Shown: in pieces, positions 52,977 to 61,295 of the stretch | How positions within the stretch are numbered: the first letter of the stretch is position 1 | Layout of the letters: each line of letters opens with the position of its first letter | Source: Capillimicrobium parvum | GTDB taxonomy: Bacteria; Actinomycetota; Thermoleophilia; Solirubrobacterales; Solirubrobacteraceae | Reading direction: 5' to 3' | Length of the DNA stretch: 64,000 nt | Assembly: GCF_021172045.1 (NCBI RefSeq) | Contig: NZ_CP087164.1 | Coordinates: 5,146,001-5,210,000 of the forward strand | Notes under the pieces: model-generated | Told to the model about the DNA's origin: nothing | The model's input: the letters and a program-made list of their open reading frames with translations, nothing else | Databases searched by the model: none | Program-made: the position numbers and the translations under genes

Positions 52977-53867
52977 ATGGCCGACTGGCAGGAGCGCATC
53001 ACGCGCGACACCAAGCCCTCGATCCGCGTCGAGCACGACCTGCGCTACGCGGCCGCCGCGCCGATCGTGCGCGGCGCGCCGTCGTGGGCGGATCTCGGTT
53101 GCGGGGCGGGCGTCGCCGCGGCCGACGCGCTCGGCTCGGATGCGCTGGGCCGCGTGGTGCTCGTCGACGCCGACGCCGACGCGCTCGGCCAGGCCGGCCG
53201 CGACCTGCGGGCGCGCGAGATCGTCCGCATCCGTGCCGATCTGGCGACCGATGCCGGCGTCGCGGAGGTCCGCGCCGCGGTGAGCGCCGGCAGCCCGGGC
53301 GCCATCACCTGCTTCGAGGTCATCGAGCACCTGGAGACGTTCGTCCCGCTCGTCGAGGCGCTGATCGAGCTCGGGTCCGAGGGCTGGACCGTCGTCCTGA
53401 GCGTGCCCAACGACGCGTTCTGGGCGCTGGAGAACCCGTACCACCACACCATGTGGGGCGAGGGCTCGTTCGAGGAGCTCCGCCGGCTGCTTCCGGCGGA
53501 CGCGGTGATCGCCCACCAGGTCCCCCTCGACGGCTCGCACCTCGTCCTCGAGCACTTCGACGGCACCCTCGACATGCCGCCCGTGCGCCCGCGGGCGGAC
53601 GCGGTGCCATCGCACTTCCTCGCCGCGTTCGGCCCCCAGGCGGGCCTGCTCGCCTCCCAGGCGCTGGCGATCCCGTCCGACCTCGACGGCCGGCGCACGT
53701 GGGAGCGCCAGCGCGAGTCGACGCTCGCGGTGCTCGAAGCAGAGCTCGCCGAGCTGCGCGCGTACGTGAAGTGGTCGTCGGACGAGCTGGCGCGACTCAA
53801 TGCGCCCCAGGAGGTGCGCGACCAGACGCCGGAGACCCTGGCGCGGCGCGGCGCGGCCGCTCCGTGA
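52977..53867 (+). CDS. SAM-dependent methyltransferase with C-terminal coiled coil
   Basis: A 296-residue methyltransferase. The SAM motif I is ADLGCGAGVAAADALGS, motif II-like acid VLVDADADALG, and post-I SPGAITCFEVIEHLETFVPL is the Methyltransf_23/Ubie-like pattern; VVLSVPNDAFWALENPYHHT follows. The end (from WERQRESTLAVLEAELAE) is a charged helix that may bind a partner, as in methyltransferases that cap glycans for Wzt-type exporters. ATG 52977. The next gene starts 28 bases after its stop. Confidence 0.85.
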   Translation: MADWQERITRDTKPSIRVEHDLRYAAAAPIVRGAPSWADLGCGAGVAAADALGSDALGRVVLVDADADALGQAGRDLRAREIVRIRADLATDAGVAEVRAAVSAGSPGAITCFEVIEHLETFVPLVEALIELGSEGWTVVLSVPNDAFWALENPYHHTMWGEGSFEELRRLLPADAVIAHQVPLDGSHLVLEHFDGTLDMPPVRPRADAVPSHFLAAFGPQAGLLASQALAIPSDLDGRRTWERQRESTLAVLEAELAELRAYVKWSSDELARLNAPQEVRDQTPETLARRGAAAP

Positions 53868-53895
53868 GGGGCGCCTTGACGAGGAGGACCGCCCG

Positions 53896-55107
53896 ATGAA
53901 GGTGGCGTTCCTCGTCAACGACCTGCAGCTCTCGGGCGGCGTCGGTGTCGTGGTCGAGCACGCCCGCCAGCTCGCGCGCCATGGGATCGAGGCATCGCTC
54001 GTGCTCGCGCGGGAGCGGGAGGATCCGGACTGGCGGTTCCGCGGGCTGGGCGAGGTCGGCGTGCTGTCGCTCGGCGACGCGCGCGCGCAGCCGTTCGACG
54101 TGGCGGTCGCCACCTGGTGGGAGACCACCGAGGCGCTGTTCGCGATGGACGCCGGCCGGCGGGCGTACTTCGTGCAGTCGCTCGAGGACCGGTTCTACCG
54201 GCGCGACGAGCCGCAGCGCCTCGGCGCCGCCCTGACGCATGACCTGCCGGTGCACGTCATCACCGAAGCGCGGTGGATCGCCGAGACGCTCGAGGAGCTG
54301 CGGCCGGAGGTGCGCGCGCTGTTCGTCCGCAACGGGATCTCGAAGGACGTGTTCCGGTCGCCCGCGGAGCTCGACGTTCGGCTGCGCGGCCCGCTGCGGA
54401 TCGTCATCGAGGGCAATCCCGCGGTGTGGTTCAAGGGCGTCGGCGAGGCTCTGGCGGCGGTGGGGTCGATGCGCGAGCCGCGGTCGGTGACGGTGGTGAC
54501 GGGAGCCCGCGACTTCGACTCCGCGGGCGCGGACGAGGTCGTCGGCCCGCTCTCGCATGACGAGATGGCCGCGCTCTACGCGCGGTCGGACGTCGTCCTG
54601 AAGCTCTCGCGCGTGGAAGGGATGTTCGGGCCGCCGCTCGAGGGCTTCCACATGGGCGCGACGTGCGTGGTGACGGCGGTGACGGGTCACGAGGAATACG
54701 TGCAGCACGGCGTCAACGGGATGGTGGTGGACTGGGACGACCCGCGCGGCACCGCGCGCACGCTGGACCTCCTCGCCCGGGATCGCGCGCTGCTGCACCG
54801 GCTGCGCTGCGGCGCGCTGGCGACCGCGCGGACGTGGCCCTCCTGGGAGCAGGCCGGCGCGGTGATGGCATGCGCGTTGCGCGAGGTGGCACGACGTCCC
54901 GAGCCGCAGGCCGCCCCCGGCGTGGCGCGGGCGCTCGGCGACGTTCGGGCGGCGATCGAGGCGCAGGCGCTCGTGGTCTCCCAGCGCGACAAGCTCCGGT
55001 ACCGCGTCGTCCCGCTCGAGCGACTGGACGCGGTGGTCGAGCGAGCGCCATGGCGGTGGCTGCTGGCGCCGCTGCGGCGTGTGTGGCGAAGGGTGCGGCC
55101 GACGTGA
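53896..55107 (+). CDS. GT4-family glycosyltransferase (copy 2)
   Basis: A 403-residue paralogue of the gene at 48233, with long near-identical runs: LQLSGGVGVVVEHA, YFVQSLEDRFY, SRVEGMFGPPLEGFHMGATC and VNGMVVDWDDPRGTARTLDL. A strong ribosome site GAGGAGGA (53881-53888) precedes ATG 53896. The C-terminal tails of the two copies have diverged, which suggests different partners or acceptors. The stop overlaps the start of the WsaF-like gene (GTGA). Confidence 0.88.
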   Translation: MKVAFLVNDLQLSGGVGVVVEHARQLARHGIEASLVLAREREDPDWRFRGLGEVGVLSLGDARAQPFDVAVATWWETTEALFAMDAGRRAYFVQSLEDRFYRRDEPQRLGAALTHDLPVHVITEARWIAETLEELRPEVRALFVRNGISKDVFRSPAELDVRLRGPLRIVIEGNPAVWFKGVGEALAAVGSMREPRSVTVVTGARDFDSAGADEVVGPLSHDEMAALYARSDVVLKLSRVEGMFGPPLEGFHMGATCVVTAVTGHEEYVQHGVNGMVVDWDDPRGTARTLDLLARDRALLHRLRCGALATARTWPSWEQAGAVMACALREVARRPEPQAAPGVARALGDVRAAIEAQALVVSQRDKLRYRVVPLERLDAVVERAPWRWLLAPLRRVWRRVRPT

Positions 55108-56291
55108 ACGCCCGCGACCTCGCCCGGCGGGTGCTCGGACGGCCCGACGCCGGGCCGCTGCAGGTGACGACGCCCGAGGCGCTGCTCGAGTACCTGCGCG
55201 ACGGCCAGGCGCCGCTCGCACCCTCGACCGAACCGGCCCCGGCGGCTGCCGCCTCGGGCGCCGGCCGCCTGCGGGTGGCGGTCGTCGTGCCGCAGTTTCG
55301 CCGGGGGTCCGGCGGGCACTCGACGGTCATGCACCTGCTGCGGGGGCTGGAGGCGCGCGGGCACACGTGCTCGGTCTGGATCGAGGATTCAGACGGCACG
55401 CACTCGGGCCGGTCCCCCGACGACGTCGAGGCGTCCTTCCGCGGATGGTTCGGCGGCCTCTCGGGCGACGTGCACGCGGACTTCGCGGCATGGCGGGGAG
55501 CTGACGTCGTGCTCGCCACGGGTTGGCAGACCGTCTACCGCGTGCTCCGCCTGGACCGGGCACGCGCACGCGGCTACCTCGTGCAGGACCACGAACCCGA
55601 GTTCTACGGAACGTCGGCCGAGCGGATGTGGGCGGAGCAGACGTACGCGCTGGGCCTGCCGGCGATCGCCGCCTCGCCATGGCTGGCGGGCGTGCTGCGC
55701 GAGCGGTACGGCGCCCGCGCCGACGCGTTCGATCTCGGCATCGACCACGCCGTCTACGCCCCCGTTGCCGGCGTGGACCGCCGGGCGGACACGGTCGTCT
55801 TCTACGCCCGCGCGGTCACCGCGCGGCGAGCCGTGCCGCTGGGCGTGCTCGCATTGCGCGAGCTGGCCCGCCGCCGGCCGCGCCTGCGGATCGTGCTCTT
55901 CGGGGAGGCGCGGCCGATCGACGCCGGCTTCCGTCACACGGACGGCGGCGTGCTGGACGGCGATTCGCTCGCGGCGCTCTACTGCGAAGCCACGCTGGGC
56001 ATGGTGCTCTCGCTGACGAACCCCTCTCTGGTGCCGACCGAGATGCTCGCGTGCGGCCTGCCCGTCGTCGACGTGGCGAGCGAGTCCATGGTCGCGACGT
56101 TCGACGAGGACGGCCCGATCGCCCTCGCGCGCCCGGACCCGATGGCGCTGTGCTCGACGATCGAGCGGCTGATGGACGACGATCACGAGCGTGCCCGGCG
56201 CAGCGCCGCCGGCGTCGAGTACGCGCGCGGGCGCACGTGGCCGCGAGCGGCCGAGCAACTCGAGACCGCGCTGGTGAGATGGCTGACGTGA
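55104..56291 (+). CDS. WsaF-like rhamnosyltransferase/glycosyltransferase
   Basis: A 395-residue GT-B transferase resembling WsaF, the rhamnan beta-1,2-rhamnosyltransferase. After a Pro/Ala linker (about 1-55) the acceptor half begins RLRVAVVVPQFRRGSGGHST with MHLLRGLEARGHTCSVWIED. The donor half has YLVQDHEPEFYGTSAERMW, a diagnostic block of this group, and LTNPSLVPTEMLACGLPVVD. GTG 55104 is coupled to the GT4 copy 2 stop. Together with RfbC it supports a rhamnose-containing glycan. Confidence 0.82.
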   Translation: MNARDLARRVLGRPDAGPLQVTTPEALLEYLRDGQAPLAPSTEPAPAAAASGAGRLRVAVVVPQFRRGSGGHSTVMHLLRGLEARGHTCSVWIEDSDGTHSGRSPDDVEASFRGWFGGLSGDVHADFAAWRGADVVLATGWQTVYRVLRLDRARARGYLVQDHEPEFYGTSAERMWAEQTYALGLPAIAASPWLAGVLRERYGARADAFDLGIDHAVYAPVAGVDRRADTVVFYARAVTARRAVPLGVLALRELARRRPRLRIVLFGEARPIDAGFRHTDGGVLDGDSLAALYCEATLGMVLSLTNPSLVPTEMLACGLPVVDVASESMVATFDEDGPIALARPDPMALCSTIERLMDDDHERARRSAAGVEYARGRTWPRAAEQLETALVRWLT

Positions 56292-57028
56292 GCCGTGAGC
56301 CGGGCGACGTTCTCGTCGCGGTCCCCGAACGGGGCCGCGTGTTCACGGGCAGCGCGCGGGGTCGTCTCGGCGACGTCACGCCCGCGGGCCGGGTGCGCAT
56401 GGACACTCTCGCGCGCTGGCTGCAGGACGTCGCGTACGACGACGTCGCTCACGCCGGCCTGGCCGAGGCGGGGTCGTGGGTCGTGCGCCGCACGCGACTG
56501 CTCGTCCGTCGCTTTCCCCGCTTCGACGAGCCCGTCACGCTGCACACGTTCTGCAGCGGCATCGGCCCACGATGGGCCCAGCGCCGCACGAGCCTGCGCG
56601 GAGAGGGCGGGGCCGAGGTCGAGGCGGACGCGCTCTGGATCTTCCTCGACTGGGAGACGCTCCTGCCCGCCCGCTTCGACGATCGCTTCCTCGACGTCTA
56701 CGGCGAGGCCGCCGCGGGCCGCCGCGCCGCGCGCGCACGCGCGCGCCATCCCTCGCCGCCCGACGGCGCGCGTCGCTTCGACTGGCGTTTTCGCGCGTCC
56801 GACACCGACCTCGCCGATCACGTGAACAACGCCGCCTACTGGGAGGTGCTCGAGGAGCGCCTCGCGCTCGGCGACGAACCGGCGGAGCTCGATGCCGAGA
56901 TCGAGTACCGCGATCCCGCCCAGCCCGGGCCGGCGCGGGTCGCACACGATGGGGACATGCTGTGGATCACGAACTCCGATGGGGTGATCCTCGCCTCGAT
57001 CGCCGCCGGCGGAACCGCGGCGGCGTGA
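56279..57028 (+). CDS. Acyl-ACP thioesterase
   Basis: A 249-residue double hotdog protein of the acyl-ACP thioesterase (FatA-like) family. The first hotdog has MDTLARWLQDVAYDDVAHAG and VRRFPRFDEPVTLHTFCSGI; the second has ASDTDLADHVNNAAYWEVLE, the conserved Asn/His region. It would release a fatty acid from acyl carrier protein in the cytoplasm. ATG 56279 is used; GTG 56288 is possible, and both overlap the upstream glycosyltransferase gene. Its position in a glycan operon is unusual. Confidence 0.85.
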   Translation: MADVSREPGDVLVAVPERGRVFTGSARGRLGDVTPAGRVRMDTLARWLQDVAYDDVAHAGLAEAGSWVVRRTRLLVRRFPRFDEPVTLHTFCSGIGPRWAQRRTSLRGEGGAEVEADALWIFLDWETLLPARFDDRFLDVYGEAAAGRRAARARARHPSPPDGARRFDWRFRASDTDLADHVNNAAYWEVLEERLALGDEPAELDAEIEYRDPAQPGPARVAHDGDMLWITNSDGVILASIAAGGTAAA

Positions 57029-57049
57029 CGTCGCGGCCTTCTGCGGTGC

Positions 57050-57364
57050 TCATCGGCACAGGGTCTGCAGCGTCTCGAGCGCGTGCTCCGGCGCCCGCGG
57101 CATCGCCTCGAAGGCCGCCGCCGCGGCGCGCACCTCCGCGACGGTGGCCGCGGGGCGCTCCACGCAGAACCGGGCGAGCCAGCGCACGGCCGCGCGCTCG
57201 AACCGGCCGGGCTCGGCCTGCGAGATCGCCATGCACACCGACAGGGCGTCGCCGAGGTTCACCTGCGGCAACTCGGCTGCGGCGGCACGGATCAGGTCCA
57301 TGTTGCCCGTGGCGAGGGCGCGGCGGAAACGGGCATACGGTCTGCCGGAAGAGGTCACGAACAT
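57050..57364 (-). CDS. Small protein of unknown function under a LexA-type box
   Basis: A 104-residue soluble helical protein: RFRRALATGNMDLIRAAAAE, LPQVNLGDALSVCMAISQAE, RAAVRWLARFCVERPAATVA and APEHALETLQTLC. I recognise similar unassigned proteins in Solirubrobacterales. The ATG at 57362-57364 lies inside a perfect SOS box (57358-57371), so if LexA binds there the gene should be DNA-damage-inducible. A later start at Met 22 is an alternative that would leave the box upstream of the coding region. Divergent from the GT2-NodB gene. Confidence 0.7.
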   Translation of the reverse strand: MFVTSSGRPYARFRRALATGNMDLIRAAAAELPQVNLGDALSVCMAISQAEPGRFERAAVRWLARFCVERPAATVAEVRAAAAAFEAMPRAPEHALETLQTLCR

Positions 57365-57371
57365 ATGTTCG
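57358..57371. promoter_or_regulatory. Perfect LexA (SOS) box
   Basis: CGAACATATGTTCG is a 14-bp perfect palindrome identical to the Gram-positive/actinobacterial SOS consensus CGAAC-N4-GTTCG. It covers the start codon of the 104-residue gene and lies 85 bases before the start of the divergent GT2-NodB gene. No second box was noticed elsewhere in the window. Confidence 0.65.
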
Positions 57372-57455
57372 CATCTGGAGCCGACGACCGCGGCGACGCT
57401 TCGCGGCTCTGGTGGGTCTCCCGGGTTGCGGCGGGCCCACTAGTAGCTTGAGCTC

Positions 57456-59300
57456 ATGCCGACGATCCGCGTGGCCGTCTGCCTCGATCGCTTGTCCTCC
57501 GCGCTTCCCGAATGCCTCGGCGTGCTCGGCCGAGAGGTCGACGAACCGATCGTCGCTGCGGCCGGCCTCGCCCCCGCCGAGGTCGTCGCGCTGCGCCAGC
57601 TCGCCGGCCGGCTCGCCCCGGGGGCGGAGGTGGTCGAGGCGGCGCCGGGCATCGCGCAGGCCCGGAACGCGGCGCTTGCCGCCTGCGGCACCGAGGTCAT
57701 CGCGTACCTCGACGACGACGTCGCCGTCGCCCGGGGGTGGCGTCAGGCACTGCGTTCCGCCTGGGACTCGGCGGCCGACGACCGGGCCACGATCGGCGGC
57801 CCGATCGCCCTGCGCTTCGACGCCCCACGCCCGCGGTGGCTCGGCGACGGCCTCCTCGTCGCGCTCGCCCCGCTCGACTACGGGACCGAGGCGATGGAAC
57901 TGGACGCGCAGCAGCGCACCTTCCACGGCGGCAACGTCAGCTTCCGCACGGCCGCGCTGCGGGGCGCCGGCGGGTTCTGGCCGTCACGCGGCGGGCAGCG
58001 CGACTGGTTCTCGGAGGAGCATCACGCCCAGCGCGAGCTCGCCGCCGCCGGATGGACCGCGGAATATCGCCCGGAGCTTCGGGTCGAGCGCGTCGTCCGC
58101 GTCAGCGAACTGCGCAGCCGCGATCTCGCCGCACGCCGGCTGCGCTACGGCGGGCGCTCACAGCTCGTAGGGCGCCGGCGCGACGTGGCTGACGCGCTCC
58201 GGAACGCGGCGAGCGGCGCGGCCGGGGCCGGAGCGGCGCTCGTGCGCGGCGACCTGGCGACCGCCACCGACCGGGCCGGGCGCGCGGCCGAGAACGCGGG
58301 CGCCCTCGCGGCGCCCATCGTGGCCCACCGCGACCTGCAGCCCGCCACGGATGCCACGCCGTTCCGTCCCAGCGTCCCCGAGCCGCAGCGGCGCCTGCCG
58401 CGAATTCCGGCCCTCCGGCGCGCCTCGGACGCGCCCCGCGCGACGGCCCTGCTCTACCACCGGGTCGCGGACGTGGCCCACGACCCGCTGGGGCTCGCGG
58501 TCTCGCCCGCGGACTTCGTCTCGCACATCGACGCCTTGGGCGACCGCATCGTGCCCCTCGAGCAGCTGGCCTCCGGCGACTTCCCGGACGGGGCCGTGGC
58601 CATCACGTTCGACGACGGCTACGCCGACAACCTGCCGGCGCTGCGGAACGTCGGCGTCCCGGTCACGGTGTTCATCTCGACGGGCCACGTCGCCGACGGC
58701 CGCGGGTTCTGGTGGGACGAGCTGGTGCGCCTCCTGCACGCCGCACAGGCGACCCAGCCGCTCACGGTCACGCTCGACGGCGATGTCCGCACCTGGCCCG
58801 CGCACGACGCCGTGCAGCGCGAGCTCGCGCGGCGCGGCCTGCACGGATGGCTGCAGGTGCAGACACCCGAGCGCATCGAGACCGCGCTCGCGCAGGTCCG
58901 AGCTTGGGCGGCCGCGCCGGATGCCGAGGATCCGCGCCCGCTCACCGTCGACGAAGTGCGAGAGCTCGCCAAGCACGTGACGATCGGGGCGCACGGCCGC
59001 AGGCACGTCTCGCTGCGCTGGATGACGGCGGACGTCCGACGGACCGAGATGCAGGACAGCCGCGCCGACCTGGCCCGCTGGGTCGGATATCCGCCGACGG
59101 CGTTCTCGTATCCGTTCGGCGTCCCCGACCGAGACGTCGACGACTCGGTACAGCAGCTCGCCCGTGCTCTTGGATACACCGCCGGGGTCGTCAACGCGCC
59201 GGAGCTCGTGACGCCCGCCAGCCCACCGCTCGCGATTCCCCGCTTCGTCGCACCGCCGGTGCGCGGCGACGAACTCGTTCTACGAGTTTCCGGCAAATAG
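57456..59300 (+). CDS. Fusion of a GT2-type glycosyltransferase and a NodB polysaccharide deacetylase
   Basis: A 614-residue two-domain enzyme. Residues 1-250 are a GT-A glycosyltransferase: AQARNAALAACGTEVIAYLD with the metal-binding DDD (86-88), FHGGNVSFRTAALRGAGGFW and the acidic SEEHHAQRELAAAG. Residues about 325-614 are a NodB domain: catalytic Asp pair in ITFDDGYADN (384-389) and metal His pair HGRRH (513, 517), with FSYPFG later. A 75-residue Ala-rich linker joins them. One protein could add an N-acetyl sugar and then deacetylate it, although the compartments would need to match; no signal peptide is present. Confidence 0.85.
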   Translation: MPTIRVAVCLDRLSSALPECLGVLGREVDEPIVAAAGLAPAEVVALRQLAGRLAPGAEVVEAAPGIAQARNAALAACGTEVIAYLDDDVAVARGWRQALRSAWDSAADDRATIGGPIALRFDAPRPRWLGDGLLVALAPLDYGTEAMELDAQQRTFHGGNVSFRTAALRGAGGFWPSRGGQRDWFSEEHHAQRELAAAGWTAEYRPELRVERVVRVSELRSRDLAARRLRYGGRSQLVGRRRDVADALRNAASGAAGAGAALVRGDLATATDRAGRAAENAGALAAPIVAHRDLQPATDATPFRPSVPEPQRRLPRIPALRRASDAPRATALLYHRVADVAHDPLGLAVSPADFVSHIDALGDRIVPLEQLASGDFPDGAVAITFDDGYADNLPALRNVGVPVTVFISTGHVADGRGFWWDELVRLLHAAQATQPLTVTLDGDVRTWPAHDAVQRELARRGLHGWLQVQTPERIETALAQVRAWAAAPDAEDPRPLTVDEVRELAKHVTIGAHGRRHVSLRWMTADVRRTEMQDSRADLARWVGYPPTAFSYPFGVPDRDVDDSVQQLARALGYTAGVVNAPELVTPASPPLAIPRFVAPPVRGDELVLRVSGK

Positions 59301-59377
59301 CGCGAATCGGCGGGAACGCCCCTCAGACGGTCGTCCATTTGTTGCGCCGGCACCGTTTGACGGTTGCTATCTCCGCG

Positions 59378-59452
59378 TGCCTCCAGGGGGCGAAGTACCC
59401 GCCTCCGGAGCCTTAGGGGAGCACGGAGCTCCCCTCGTACCGCTCAAGGAGG
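59378..59452 (+). other. Structured 5' leader before the secreted-protein operon
   Basis: AGGGGAGC (near 59415) and GCTCCCCT (near 59428) can form an 8-bp stem with a short loop, preceded by a GGG-loop-CCC motif around 59386-59399 and followed by the AAGGAGG ribosome site (59446-59452). The arrangement resembles a regulatory RNA leader but does not match a riboswitch class I know. Confidence 0.3.
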
Positions 59453-59462
59453 CACACCCCGC

Positions 59463-61295
59463 ATGGGCAGCAGTTGCCGTCGCCGGTCCGTCCTGGACCG
59501 CAGACACCGTCCCGTCGTCCTCGCGGCCGTCACGGCCGTCGCATTCGCCATGGCCGGCGAAGCGCGCGCGGCGACCGGCGACCTTCACGTGCACTCCGGT
59601 GCGCTGCCCGACGGGCAGCCGACCGTCGTCGGCCCGTGGGCGGGCCTGACGTCGAACACGCCGGGCGGCACCGGCACCTACGGACTCAACGCCGGTCCGG
59701 TCGGCGAGGGCTACGCCGCGACGTCTTCACTCACACCACCCTCCAACCTCGCATTCGCGAAAGCGGCGGCCTACCGCTCCTATACCGCTCCCCCGTCGTC
59801 GAACCATTCGCAGCCCCAGGTGTCCACGACGTGGGAGAACGCGGGATGGCCGTACACGGGCGGCTCCGGAGGCGGCGGGTTCATCGGCGACGCCGCCACC
59901 GGGCCGGTCTCGATCAACACGCCGTCAAGCCTCTCGACGCGCATCGCCTGCGTGGCGTTCGACGGCGTCCCCGGCTCGTGCACGGGTGGGGTCAGCTACC
60001 TCATCCAGCGCCTCGACCTGACCCTGAACGACGCCGAGGGACCGACGATCAGCGGCCCGATGTCCGGCGAGTTGCTCGACGGGACGTGGAAGACGTCGGC
60101 GACGGGGGAAGTCCGGTTCACGGCCGCCGACGTCGGCTCGGGCGTCTACCGCGCCTGGATGCGCGAGGGCTCGATCACGCATTACGCGAGCGTCGATCCG
60201 TCGAGCCTGCGCTGCCGCGACGCGTACACGGCCAACGCGGATCCCTATGACTTCGTGCCCTCGGCGCTGTCGCTCGTCCCCTGCCGCACCGCGAGCACCG
60301 ACTATGCCCCGGCGTTCAACCTGCCGGCCATCGGCGATGGCGTGCACGCGGGCGTGTCGTTCGGCCTCGAGGATGCGGGTGGCAACGAGCGCACCGTGCT
60401 CACGAACCGGACGCTGCGGATCAACGCGCCCGGGGGCGGGCTCCCGGACGCCGGGACGGCCGGACCCGGCGGCTGCATCTGGGCCGCCGACGGGACGACG
60501 TGCACGGCATCCGGTGGCGGTGGCGGGGGCGGGGGCGGAGGTGCCGGCGCGGCAGGCGGCGTGACCCCGATCGGGTCGTCCCCCCTCGCTCGGGTCACGG
60601 TGACGCCCGAGACGCCGCCGGCAGCGCCGCCGGCGCTGCGCGCGTGCAACGGCGAGCGCTGCAGCTCGACCGCGCGGATCACGGTCAAGGCGGGAATGCC
60701 GGGCTCGCAGACCATCGCGGTGCGCTACGGCGGCCACGCGCACGTCGTCGGCCGGCTCGAGGCGCCCGACGGCGCGCCGATCGCCGGCGCGACGGTCGAC
60801 GTGGTCGCCGTGTCCGACCGTGACGGAGCCCGCGCCGCGACCCGCGCCGCGGCGAGGACCGACGCCACCGGCCAGTTCGTCTACGACGCGCCGGCCGGCC
60901 TGTCGGGCGCGATCGCGTTCTCGTACCGGATGCATCTCGACTCCGCCGACGAAGCGGCCCGCTACGAGGTGCGCGTGCGGATGACCGCCGGCGTCCGCCT
61001 GTCGGTCGACCCGACGCGCACCCTCAACAAGCACGCCGTGACCTTCACCGGCCGCATCCTCGGATCGCCGCCGCGACACCGCAAGGTCGTCGAGCTGCAG
61101 GCGCGCTCGGAAGGCCGCTGGGTCACGTTCGCCACGGCGCGCAGCGACGGCACCGGCCGCTACCGGTACCGCTACCGCTTCGAGCGCACGTTCAGCCGCC
61201 AGACGTACGGGTTCCGGGCCGTCGTGCGCAACGAGACGGGTTGGCCGTTCCTGACCGGCTTCTCGAATCGGGTCTACGTGACGGTGGCGCCATGA
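59463..61295 (+). CDS. Large secreted protein with Ig-like C-terminal module (paralogue 1)
   Basis: A 610-residue exported protein from ATG 59463, after AAGGAGG. Signal peptide to about residue 37 (VLAAVTAVAFAMAGEARA). Then come a lectin-like N-terminal domain (GDLHVHSGALPDGQPTVVGP), a central domain VGSGVYRAWMREGSITHYAS to GGNERTVLTNRTLRINAPGG with paired Cys, a Gly-run linker, and two Ig/CarboxypepD_reg-like modules ending GRYRYRYRFERTFSRQTYGF. The same order is found in the next gene. Overlap ATGA with the next gene, so translated together. Confidence 0.75.
   Translation: MGSSCRRRSVLDRRHRPVVLAAVTAVAFAMAGEARAATGDLHVHSGALPDGQPTVVGPWAGLTSNTPGGTGTYGLNAGPVGEGYAATSSLTPPSNLAFAKAAAYRSYTAPPSSNHSQPQVSTTWENAGWPYTGGSGGGGFIGDAATGPVSINTPSSLSTRIACVAFDGVPGSCTGGVSYLIQRLDLTLNDAEGPTISGPMSGELLDGTWKTSATGEVRFTAADVGSGVYRAWMREGSITHYASVDPSSLRCRDAYTANADPYDFVPSALSLVPCRTASTDYAPAFNLPAIGDGVHAGVSFGLEDAGGNERTVLTNRTLRINAPGGGLPDAGTAGPGGCIWAADGTTCTASGGGGGGGGGGAGAAGGVTPIGSSPLARVTVTPETPPAAPPALRACNGERCSSTARITVKAGMPGSQTIAVRYGGHAHVVGRLEAPDGAPIAGATVDVVAVSDRDGARAATRAAARTDATGQFVYDAPAGLSGAIAFSYRMHLDSADEAARYEVRVRMTAGVRLSVDPTRTLNKHAVTFTGRILGSPPRHRKVVELQARSEGRWVTFATARSDGTGRYRYRYRFERTFSRQTYGFRAVVRNETGWPFLTGFSNRVYVTVAP

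Noticed and set aside
59378-59452. c-di-GMP (GEMM) or another known riboswitch before the secreted-protein operon
   Set aside because: The conserved core of the known classes is missing; only hairpins remain, so it is listed as an unassigned leader.
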